Assembly (NCBI GenBank): GCA_947460165.1
Contig: CANHKH010000227.1
Location: 1 to 5,933, forward strand
Origin: Comamonadaceae bacterium
Lineage (GTDB): Bacteria; Pseudomonadota; Gammaproteobacteria; Burkholderiales; Burkholderiaceae_C
Reading direction: 5' to 3'
DNA length: 5,933 bases
Position numbers and translations under genes: made by a program. The notes beneath the pieces are model-generated. The model ran no database searches. It was not told where the DNA came from and was given only the letters and a program-made list of their open reading frames with translations. The first letter of the stretch is position 1, and every line of letters starts with the position of its first letter. Shown here in pieces: positions 1 to 5,900 of this stretch.

Positions 1-170
1 ATGTCAGACAGCTGCTGCAAACGCGGGTCAGGCACCTCGACCACGCCGGTGTTGGGCTCTATGGTGCAAAACGGATAGTTCTCGGCCGCGATGCCGGCCT
101 TGGTCAGGGCGTTGAACAGGGTGGACTTGCCGACGTTGGGCAAGCCCACGATGCCGCATTTCAAACTCAT
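1..170 (-). CDS. ychF: YchF-family P-loop ATPase/GTPase, N-terminal fragment
   Basis: This is the first 56 codons of YchF (the bacterial Ola1 homologue), a universally conserved TRAFAC-class P-loop protein. In other bacteria it prefers ATP to GTP, binds ribosomes and is tied to oxidative-stress responses. Visible here are the start MSLKCGIVGLPNVGKST, with the Walker A/G1 motif GLPNVGKS at residues 9-16. The family's highly conserved switch I region NYPFCTIEPNTG follows at 31-42, then VPDPR at 46-50. The start at 168-170 is supported by an AAGGA Shine-Dalgarno six bases upstream. The rest of the gene (about 360 residues in the family) lies beyond the left edge, so the ATP-selective NxxE motif and the TGS domain cannot be checked. 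It is divergent from the binding-protein gene and separated from it by about 450 bp. Identification is firm. Confidence 0.95.
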   Translation of the reverse strand, partial: MSLKCGIVGLPNVGKSTLFNALTKAGIAAENYPFCTIEPNTGVVEVPDPRLQQLSD

Positions 171-176
171 GGAATT

Positions 177-181
177 TCCTT
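177..181 (-). promoter_or_regulatory. Shine-Dalgarno site of ychF
   Basis: On the minus strand the sequence AAGGA sits six bases before the ATG at 170. It is the only clear ribosome-binding site among the five gene starts in the window and fixes the ychF start. Confidence 0.75.
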
Positions 182-328
182 TGGAATCAAACCCCTTGGC
201 ACCTTGGAAGGCCGCACTCGCACGAGGCGCAGCATGCTTGTGCGCGCAGCGTATGGGCATTGATGGCGTCCACCTTGGCATGAACGCCAGGCCAGACTTC
301 GCATGACCAGTGGGGAATCAGAAATTTG

Positions 329-334
329 ATTGTA
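329..334 (-). promoter_or_regulatory. Possible -10 element for ychF
   Basis: The minus strand reads TACAAT here, five of six matches to the sigma-70 -10 consensus, about 160 bases before the ychF start. No good -35 hexamer lies 16-18 bases upstream. If real, the leader would be about 150 nt long. Weak evidence. Confidence 0.2.
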
Positions 335-391
335 CTAATGGGCCAGCGGCTGTTGGGCATGATCCCCTTCCATGTGACGTCGCAGTCGGCC

Positions 392-401
392 TGTGTACAC
401 A
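392..401. repeat. 10-bp perfect palindrome TGTGTACACA
   Basis: TGTGTACACA is a perfect inverted repeat without a spacer. It lies between the two divergent genes, about 220 bp from each start, and could be a regulator site. No factor can be named, and a single 10-bp palindrome can occur by chance. Confidence 0.25.
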
Positions 402-415
402 TTCACGACCGCCGT

Positions 416-431
416 CAGCGACGCTTCGCTG
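416..431. repeat. Hairpin sequence, 6-bp stem with CGCT loop
   Basis: CAGCGA and TCGCTG pair perfectly around a four-base CGCT loop. No T-tract follows, so it does not look like an intrinsic terminator. Its role is unknown. Confidence 0.3.
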
Positions 432-472
432 TGGCCCACACGCTGGCCGACATTCACACTGGGGCTGTTGCG

Positions 473-484
473 CCCGCTTGCGGG
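473..484. repeat. Hairpin sequence with CTTG tetraloop
   Basis: CCCG and CGGG pair around CTTG. C(UUCG)G-like and CUUG tetraloops are known to be unusually stable in RNA. No T-tract follows. It lies about 40 bases after the previous hairpin and outside the predicted leaders of both flanking genes. Confidence 0.3.
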
Positions 485-553
485 TCTGTGGGGGAGTTCG
501 GGTGCCCAGCATGCCCCGGTGGTCTCAGCAGGGTCTATTTAGAACAACCACTG

Positions 554-585
554 TTGAGCTTATATCTTTTATTTATATTTAAATA
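554..585 (+). promoter_or_regulatory. AT-rich promoter-like region for the binding-protein gene
   Basis: TTGAGC at 554-559 resembles a -35 element. It is followed by a very AT-rich stretch with several possible -10 sequences, around TATATT at 574-579 and within the 10-bp palindrome TATTTAAATA at 576-585. The best spacing is not clear: 14 bp to TATATT and 17-19 bp to sequences inside the palindrome. The location, 35-65 bases before the ATG, suits a promoter. The exact hexamers are uncertain. Confidence 0.35.
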
Positions 586-619
586 GTAAATTAGATGAAT
601 TTTTTGTTAAATTCAGTCA

Positions 620-1837
620 ATGAAGTTTACAAAATTGACAAGCATCAAACCGTATCGCCTTATCGAGCTGTGTGCTGCCTTCGTGATGGGCACGTTCTCA
701 TGCGGCCTGGCCCAGGCGTCCCAGCTGACCGGCATGCCTGTGCTGGTGGGCTTGGACGAGGCCTACAGCATCAAGAGCAACACCGCCCCTCAGGCCATAG
801 AGCGCGGCGTGCAAGCTGCCATAGATGAAATCAATGCCAAGGGCGGGGTACTGGGTGGACGACCGCTCAAGCTGATCACCACCGACAACCAGGGCGTGGC
901 CGCGCGCGGCAAGGACAACTTTGCCCAGATGGCGTCGCGGCCCGACGTGATCGCCGTGCTGGGTGGCAAGTTCAGCCCGGTGACGGTCGAGTCCCTGAGC
1001 GAGGCACAGCGCCTGCGCGTGCCCCTGATCAGTGTGTGGGGGTCGGCCGACCAGATCACCGACAACGGGGGCGATCCTTCGTATGCTTTTCGAGTCTCCC
1101 TCAAGGACAGCTGGGGCGTCGAGGCCATGCTGCTGCGTGCCCGAACCCACTACAAGGCCAGCCGGCTCTGCGCTGTGCTGCCCAACACCGCCTGGGGCCG
1201 CTCCAGCGACAGTGTGCTTGGCGCCAAAGCCACTGTCATTGGCATTCGGGTGGTCGCCACGCGCTGGTACAACTGGGGTGAGCAGAGCTTTGTGGAAGTG
1301 CTCAAGTCCTGCAAGCAGGCCAATGCACAAGCCATGCTGCTGGTGGCCAATGAGAAGGAGGCCGCCATCTTGCTCAGCCAGATGGCCGAGCTGCCTGCGT
1401 CCGAGCGCCTGCCCATCGTGGCGCATTGGGGCATGACGGGCGGACTGATCCACGAGATGGCCGGCCCTGCGCTTGACAAGGTGGACCTGCAGGTGATCCA
1501 GACCTTCAGCTTCATTGGCAACACCAGACCGGCGGCCAAGCGCCTGGCCAACTGGATTCTCAAGGACGCCGGCTTAAGCCGTGTGCAGCAGATACAGAGT
1601 CCGGTGGGTTCGGCCCACGGCTACGACGCGACGCACTTGCTGGCGCTGGCGGTGAACAAGGCCGGCAACACCAACGGCGACGAGGTGAGGCGGGCGCTGG
1701 AGAGCTTGCCTGCCTTCGAGGGCGCGGTGCGGCGCTATGCCCCGGCCTTTACCGCCACGCGCCACGATGCACTCACCGCCGCCCAAGTGCTGTTCGTGCG
1801 CATTGACCGCTCTGGGGCATTGATCCCCCAGAAGTGA
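620..1837 (+). CDS. Periplasmic substrate-binding protein, LivK/Peripla_BP_6 type
   Basis: The 405-residue product belongs to the type I periplasmic binding proteins that feed branched-chain amino acid, amide or related ABC importers. A Sec signal peptide is likely: basic residues up to Arg13, a hydrophobic stretch at about 14-32 and a signal peptidase I site AQA-S after residue 33. No lipobox is seen. Family signatures are the first-helix block AIDEINAKGGVLGGRPLKL (67-85), VIAVLGGKFSP (110-120), the VPLISVWGSADQIT block (134-147), and GYDATHLLALAVNKAG (334-349) near the C terminus. Length is normal for the family. The ATG at 620 is the only sensible start, since an in-frame stop lies four codons upstream; no clear Shine-Dalgarno precedes it. 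No permease or ATPase genes are adjacent, so it may serve a distant transporter or a sensory system. The ligand cannot be inferred from sequence alone. Confidence 0.9.
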   Translation: MKFTKLTSIKPYRLIELCAAFVMGTFSCGLAQASQLTGMPVLVGLDEAYSIKSNTAPQAIERGVQAAIDEINAKGGVLGGRPLKLITTDNQGVAARGKDNFAQMASRPDVIAVLGGKFSPVTVESLSEAQRLRVPLISVWGSADQITDNGGDPSYAFRVSLKDSWGVEAMLLRARTHYKASRLCAVLPNTAWGRSSDSVLGAKATVIGIRVVATRWYNWGEQSFVEVLKSCKQANAQAMLLVANEKEAAILLSQMAELPASERLPIVAHWGMTGGLIHEMAGPALDKVDLQVIQTFSFIGNTRPAAKRLANWILKDAGLSRVQQIQSPVGSAHGYDATHLLALAVNKAGNTNGDEVRRALESLPAFEGAVRRYAPAFTATRHDALTAAQVLFVRIDRSGALIPQK

Positions 1838-2010
1838 GGCTCTCGCCGGACGCCCTGCAGGCCATTGAGCGCGGGCCAGTCTGACAGTCAGCCCGCATGC
1901 GCGGCAAGCGCGGGCTGTCGTCCCAGTCCGTGCCGCTGGCGGGGCTGCTGCGCTTGAGCAGGCCCTTGCCGCGCTTGGGGCCAGCGCCGCTGCCGGCAGC
2001 TTGAGTCGGC
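1838..2010. other. Convergent intergenic gap
   Basis: This 173-bp GC-rich gap lies between the ends of the binding-protein gene and the hydrolase gene. It contains overlapping inverted repeats at 1871-1916. It also has a short minus-strand frame with coding-like third-position GC at about 1900-2000, which I do not recognise and which has no start codon of its own nearby. Confidence 0.5.
1871..1916. terminator. Possible bidirectional stem-loop at the convergent gene ends
   Basis: GCGGGC (1871-1876) can pair with GCCCGC (1891-1896). The same central arm, as AGCCCGC (1890-1896), can instead pair with GCGGGCT (1910-1916). The two hairpins are mutually exclusive. Position between converging genes suggests transcript-end formation, but there is no T-tract on either strand, so this is not a standard intrinsic terminator. 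Confidence 0.3.
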
Positions 2011-2799
2011 TCAGTGTTGGACCAGGACCAGGTGCTGCGACAAAAACTGCAGGCTGCGGGCGTGGGCCAATTGGGCCGCTTGCGCTTGGTGGCTCTTGCG
2101 CCCGGTCTGCGCAAAGCCGTACGGCGCATCGTAGAGATGGACCTGTGGGCCGGCCAGGCCTGAGGCTGCGCTCAAGCTGGCCTGGGCTTGAACAAAGGCC
2201 TGCACGGCCTCGGTCGGCATCCACTCGTCGCCGGTGGGCAGGTGCACCTGCACGGGGGCGTTGACCTTCAAGGCCTGGTCGACCACCGAGTCCATGCCGC
2301 CGCCATAAAAACACACCACCGCCTGCAGCTCGTCCAAGTCAGCGGCGGTGCGCCAGGCCAGCAGCGCGCCCCAGCAGTAACCGACCAAGCCCACCCGCGA
2401 GTCCGGGCTGGCACGCCGGGCGTAAGCCACTGCAGCCTCGATGACAGGCCTGAGCGCGGCCGACGGCAAGGGTTGCAGCGGCTTGATCACACGAGACTCC
2501 CACCTGCCGCTCAAGCCGAAGCTGTAGCCATAGTCCCGACCCGACACGCCGCGGCAGAAAGTGCTGGGGCACAGCACCACATAGCCCTGCGCCGCATAGT
2601 CGCTGGCCATGGCGCGGATGTGGCGGTTCACCCCGGGCAGCGTCTGGCTGCTGCTCGCGCGGGGCTTGATCCACTCGGGTGTGCGCTGGTCCATCTCCTG
2701 CAGCAGCACCAGCGCGGCCTGGGGCGGGCCCTTGGGCTCCACGAGGAAGGCCCTGAAGGCTTGACCATCTCTGGCCAGAAGTTCTATGTAGTGTCCCAT
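2011..2799 (-). CDS. Dienelactone-hydrolase-family protein with altered catalytic triad
   Basis: This 262-residue alpha/beta-hydrolase resembles dienelactone hydrolase (carboxymethylenebutenolidase, EC 3.1.1.45). Recognisable parts are VLLQEM (31-36, Glu35 matching the conserved QE), GVNRHIRAMASDYAAQGYVV (56-75), the nucleophile elbow GYCWGA with Cys142, and Asp191 in the TGDEWMP segment. The C-terminal ARSLQFLSQHL (247-257) matches the usual last helix. Two departures stand out. The expected catalytic His in the HGF motif is Tyr227 (APYGFA, codon TAC, one transition from CAC). About 19 residues (37-55) are also inserted where the family normally reads QEIFGVN. No predicted signal peptide is seen, so it is probably cytoplasmic. 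It starts 36 bp after the glycosyltransferase stop on the same strand without an obvious Shine-Dalgarno, and is probably co-transcribed with that gene. The substrate is unknown; it may be inactive, act by a changed mechanism, or represent a distinct subfamily. Confidence 0.85.
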   Translation of the reverse strand: MGHYIELLARDGQAFRAFLVEPKGPPQAALVLLQEMDQRTPEWIKPRASSSQTLPGVNRHIRAMASDYAAQGYVVLCPSTFCRGVSGRDYGYSFGLSGRWESRVIKPLQPLPSAALRPVIEAAVAYARRASPDSRVGLVGYCWGALLAWRTAADLDELQAVVCFYGGGMDSVVDQALKVNAPVQVHLPTGDEWMPTEAVQAFVQAQASLSAASGLAGPQVHLYDAPYGFAQTGRKSHQAQAAQLAHARSLQFLSQHLVLVQH

Positions 2800-2835
2800 G
2801 TCGGTGTGAGTAAAGAAAAGCGTGGGCTCTGGGCT

Positions 2836-4785
2836 TCAGTGGGCGGCCAGAACGGATTTGGCCGTGCGCCTCAAGGCGCCGAGCAAGCCGGGCGTGGCCT
2901 GCACCACGGGCTCAAAGCGGCCACTGAACAAATACTGGATCAGCACACGGCGCTGCTGGCCGCCAAGTTCTGCGAAGCGGCAGACCATCTCAAGGTGCTC
3001 GTCGGTGCCCGGCCGGACGCCCTGGAAAACCAAGGGCAGGGCCTGTCCTTGCAGCGCCAACTGAAGATCCCCTGGCAGGGCCTGCCCCTGGGGCCAGCGA
3101 AAGCGCAGGCCCGAGGCGCTCATGTCCTGCACCTGCACCACCCAAGGCGCGGCGCCTGGGGCAAGCAGCTGCATGGGTTGCTCCACGCGAAAGCGCTCCT
3201 CGGCGCGCAGGCGAGGTCTGTCCTCAACAATCACCAGTGCGATCAGGAAATGCACCAAGTTAAAGGCGCACAGGAAGATCAACCAGGGCAAGTTCACCAA
3301 GGAGTTGACCGGCGTGTGACTGGCCCAGCCCGCATACACCATGGCGGCCAGCGTGGTCAGTGTCAGGGCCGTCATGATCTTAAAGAGCAACCGGTCCGAC
3401 GAGGCCAGCGTCTGCGAGCCTTTGGGCGTGACCTTGAAGGGCACCACCCCGGGCTGGACCAGTCCGACCAGCGCCGACCAGGCCATGCGCACGGCCATGA
3501 GCATGCTCAATGCCATGGAGATGACAGGCGCATAGCGTCCGCGGCTGATCCAGCTGAGGCAGGCCATGTTGATCAGCACCGCGGGCAGCACCAAGAGCGG
3601 CACGTCGGCCGGGTCTGCGATGAACATCACGTCCATTCCGCTGAGCAGACACAAAATGGGCAGCAGCATCACCGCGAGATGGAAAAAGGGGCTGATCAGC
3701 CAGTGCAGCGGCAAAAACAGCAGCCGCTGCATCAGCGTCAGGCGAGGGTTGCGCAGGGGTCCGTCTTTGAGAAAAAGCACCTGGATGTTGCCCCGGCACC
3801 AGCGGTCGCGCTGCACAAAAAAGGCCTGGATGGACTCGGCCGCCAGACCCATGGACAGGGGCTGGTTCAAGTAGCGCGTGACCCAGCCCCGGCCCAGCAG
3901 GCGCAAGGAAGTGAGCACGTCCTCGGTGATGCTGTCGGTGGGAAAGCCGCCCACGTCCTTGATGGCGGCCACCCGCAGCATGGCGCAGGAGCCGCAAAAA
4001 AAGGCGGCGTCCCAGCCGTCGCGTGAGGGCTGGATTTCGCGAAAGAACAGCGCTTGTTCGTCGGCGATGCGCCCGCCCACCCCCAGATTCTGCTGGGTCA
4101 GGTCCGGGTTGTAGAAGGCTTGCGGGGTCTGCAATATGGCCAGCCGGGGGTCGGCAAAAAAGGGCAGCACCCGCCTGACAAAGTCGTGGTAAGTGGCAAA
4201 GTCCGCGTCCATCACCACCACAAACTCGGCTTGGGTGGACGCCAGGGCGTGGTTCAGGTTGCCCGCCTTGGCATGCGTGTGCTGGGGCCGCGTGACATGC
4301 TCCACGCCCCAGGCGGCGCATTGCTCGCGCAGCCAAGGGCGCACACCATCGTCGAGCACGCGCACCTTCAGGCGTGGGTAGGCCACGGCCTGGGCTGCGA
4401 GGATGGACTTCTCCAGCACCTCCAGGGGTTCGTTGTAAGTGGGAATCCAGATCTCGACCTGCGGCAACTCGCCTGGCCACACCGCATGGGGCGCTGGTGC
4501 CGCCTGTTCGGTGGTGCGGCTCAGGCACAACCAGAACAGGCTGCCTTCGGCCAGTGCGAGCATTTCAATGAACAGGTAAACCCAAGCCAGTAGCGTGCTG
4601 GGCTCCAAGGTCTGAGGCAAGGTGTGGTTCAGGCGCCACAGCAGGTACACCGCGTTGGTGCCCAGCACTGCAGCGCACACCAGGCGCCGGCTGAAGCGGT
4701 CCAGGGGATCGAGCCGCCACAAGCCCCAGGCGCCTAGCAACAGCAAAGCCAGCAGCAACAGGACCTGGGCAACCTCAGAAGACAT
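2836..4785 (-). CDS. BcsA-like GT2 polysaccharide synthase with C-terminal PilZ domain
   Basis: The 649-residue product is a processive family 2 glycosyltransferase of the inner membrane, expected to polymerise a sugar nucleotide and pass the chain through its own channel. Hydrophobic segments lie at about 5-22, 36-50 and 64-88 and, after the catalytic domain, in five stretches between 352 and 520. Catalytic motifs are intact: LDDG (144-147), DAD (193-195), FFCGS (262-266), TED (287-289) and QRDRW (325-329). The gating-loop motif FKVTPKG (450-456) matches BcsA's FxVTxKG. The PilZ domain has both c-di-GMP-binding motifs, RAEER (527-531) and DMSASG (554-559). I chose the ATG at 4783-4785, which leads straight into the first hydrophobic helix and overlaps the adaptor gene by 11 bp; an ATG 19 codons upstream would add a Pro/Cys-rich stretch. 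No BcsB or BcsC is present. The polymer is probably a beta-glucan or another beta-linked polysaccharide; activation by c-di-GMP is inferred from the motifs. Confidence 0.92.
   Translation of the reverse strand: MSSEVAQVLLLLALLLLGAWGLWRLDPLDRFSRRLVCAAVLGTNAVYLLWRLNHTLPQTLEPSTLLAWVYLFIEMLALAEGSLFWLCLSRTTEQAAPAPHAVWPGELPQVEIWIPTYNEPLEVLEKSILAAQAVAYPRLKVRVLDDGVRPWLREQCAAWGVEHVTRPQHTHAKAGNLNHALASTQAEFVVVMDADFATYHDFVRRVLPFFADPRLAILQTPQAFYNPDLTQQNLGVGGRIADEQALFFREIQPSRDGWDAAFFCGSCAMLRVAAIKDVGGFPTDSITEDVLTSLRLLGRGWVTRYLNQPLSMGLAAESIQAFFVQRDRWCRGNIQVLFLKDGPLRNPRLTLMQRLLFLPLHWLISPFFHLAVMLLPILCLLSGMDVMFIADPADVPLLVLPAVLINMACLSWISRGRYAPVISMALSMLMAVRMAWSALVGLVQPGVVPFKVTPKGSQTLASSDRLLFKIMTALTLTTLAAMVYAGWASHTPVNSLVNLPWLIFLCAFNLVHFLIALVIVEDRPRLRAEERFRVEQPMQLLAPGAAPWVVQVQDMSASGLRFRWPQGQALPGDLQLALQGQALPLVFQGVRPGTDEHLEMVCRFAELGGQQRRVLIQYLFSGRFEPVVQATPGLLGALRRTAKSVLAAH
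4775..4785 (-). other. Overlapping stop/start of adaptor and synthase genes
   Basis: The synthase ATG (4785-4783) lies inside the last codons of the adaptor gene, whose TGA is at 4777-4775, in a different frame. No Shine-Dalgarno precedes this start, so translational coupling is likely and would keep the two proteins in proportion. Confidence 0.6.
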
Positions 4786-5887
4786 CGGCAAGAAAGCTGG
4801 TCCAGGGCGGCAACCAGCTGCTGCGGTGGGGCAGCTGGGCATGCAGCTTGTGGCCCATCATGCAATTGGACTCGCCTTGCATGCGCTTGAGAAAGGCCGC
4901 ATCGGGCTGCACCCAGACCCTGGCCATCTGGTTGAGCTCGACTTGGCTGGGCTGCACGGCCAGAGCCATTTTCTGGGCCGTCTGGTAGAGCGGGAAGATC
5001 TGCACCACCTGCCCCTGGTAGAAGTTCCATTCGCCCGCGACCCGGAAGGACACGTCGGCGCCTTGGCGGTAGTCCTTGAGGTCCATCACGGCCACCGCCA
5101 GGTCCACAAAGGCACGCTGGCACAGCACGTAGTGGGCGATCAGATCGCCAGAAGCGAGCACCGCACCTTCGGTGACAAAAGGCCCCATGAGCAGGCCATT
5201 GCCGGGGGTGCGCAGCGTGGCCACCGCATCTCTGGGCGCTTGACCCGCGCCCACGCGCGTGGCCCAGGCCTGCAGCTCGGCACTGCGCAGGCGCAACTCG
5301 TCGATTTTTTGCTGGGTGTAGCTCACGTCCACGCCACCGGCGCGCTCACCCATGAAGCCTTTTTCTACCAGACCGTTCAGGTTGTTGCGGGCGCGCAGGG
5401 CATGGGCCTGGGCGATGTCACTTTGCGCCTGGGCGCTTTCATGGCGCAGCCTGAAGCTGTCAAGCTGGGTGTGGCTGATAAAGCCTGCAGACACCAAGCT
5501 CAGTTGGCGCTGCAACTCGCGCTCGCCATTGGCCACGTCCAGCTCGGCCCGCTTGACCTCGCCTTCCCGCGCCATCAACTCTTGCTGCAGGCGTTTTTTC
5601 TCCTCGCCCGCAAAGCTGGCCTCCCGCCGCACCAGCATGGCCTCCTGCTCGCGCAGGGCCTGCAGCTGGTCGGCCATGCGAGGCCGCAGTTGCACGAACT
5701 CGGCAGGATCGGTTTCAAAGCGGCCGCTGGCGACCAGGGTTTTGACCACCAGCGCCTCCACCGGTGAACGCATTTCTACGGCGGGCGCGTTGACAAAAGC
5801 CTGCACCGGGTAGTGCTTGAACAGCCGCGGCACGATGATCAGCGCCAGGGCGGCCAGCAGAGCGAGAAAGAGGACTTTGCGAATCAT
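4775..5887 (-). CDS. HlyD/Alg44-type membrane-fusion protein paired with the synthase
   Basis: The 370-residue product has one N-terminal membrane anchor (about 4-22) followed by a periplasmic region. A first beta/lipoyl-like half-motif occurs at about 27-50. A long Glu/Gln/Arg/Ala-rich coiled-coil section (about 68-210) contains the break SAGFISHTQLD (133-143), typical of HlyD-family hairpins. A second beta section at about 225-330 includes GPFVTEGAVLASGDLIA (235-251) and ends in VRVWVQP-like sequence (MARVWVQP, 321-328). This is the layout of membrane-fusion adaptors such as HlyD, EmrA, the periplasmic part of Alg44 and BgsB. Unlike Alg44 it has no PilZ domain; that domain sits on the partner synthase. 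It is first in the operon and overlaps the synthase by 11 bp, so a role in periplasmic passage or in stabilising the synthase is likely. No good Shine-Dalgarno precedes the ATG. Confidence 0.85.
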   Translation of the reverse strand: MIRKVLFLALLAALALIIVPRLFKHYPVQAFVNAPAVEMRSPVEALVVKTLVASGRFETDPAEFVQLRPRMADQLQALREQEAMLVRREASFAGEEKKRLQQELMAREGEVKRAELDVANGERELQRQLSLVSAGFISHTQLDSFRLRHESAQAQSDIAQAHALRARNNLNGLVEKGFMGERAGGVDVSYTQQKIDELRLRSAELQAWATRVGAGQAPRDAVATLRTPGNGLLMGPFVTEGAVLASGDLIAHYVLCQRAFVDLAVAVMDLKDYRQGADVSFRVAGEWNFYQGQVVQIFPLYQTAQKMALAVQPSQVELNQMARVWVQPDAAFLKRMQGESNCMMGHKLHAQLPHRSSWLPPWTSFLADVF

Positions 5888-5900
5888 GAATTTCTGACGA

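Larger units (their letters stand above)
171..619. other. Divergent intergenic region between ychF and the binding-protein gene
   Basis: This 449-bp gap has no convincing gene. Short open frames cross it on both strands, but none resembles a known family or has a ribosome-binding site. The base composition is GC-rich up to about 530 and becomes strongly AT-rich from about 540 to 620. It contains a 10-bp palindrome (392-401), two compact hairpin sequences (416-431 and 473-484) and promoter-like sequence next to each flanking gene. I found no tRNA-like T-loop or other recognisable RNA gene. Confidence 0.6.

Noticed and set aside
326..586. Possible 86-residue gene in the ychF-binding protein gap
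   Set aside because: There is no Shine-Dalgarno and no family resemblance, and its end runs into the AT-rich promoter island.
698..1453. Open minus-strand frame of 251 codons opposite the binding-protein gene
   Set aside because: It has no domain resemblance and lies opposite a well-supported secreted protein.
2188..4026. Open plus-strand frame of 612 codons antisense to the hydrolase and synthase genes
   Set aside because: It is His/Gln/Gly-rich low-complexity sequence with no family resemblance. It lies opposite two genes with intact motifs and is a by-product of GC-rich codon use.
3380..4528. Open minus-strand frame of 382 codons in another frame of the synthase gene
   Set aside because: It is Arg/Ala/Pro/His-rich without motifs, while the overlapping frame has every GT2 motif.
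2836..4785. Naming the synthase bcsA or assigning cellulose as the product
   Set aside because: The motifs are shared by several beta-glycan synthases. The missing BcsB and the HlyD-type partner argue against a classical cellulose synthase, so no symbol is given.
4786..4842. Upstream alternative start for the synthase, adding 19 residues
   Set aside because: The added stretch is Pro/Cys/Ala-rich with no ribosome-binding site and would deepen the overlap with the adaptor gene to 68 bp. The downstream ATG begins directly at the first membrane helix.
4622..5767. Open plus-strand frame of 381 codons antisense to the adaptor gene
   Set aside because: It has no recognisable domain and a His/Leu/Gln-rich composition typical of antisense frames. 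The minus-strand adaptor reading has a membrane anchor, a coiled coil and beta domains.
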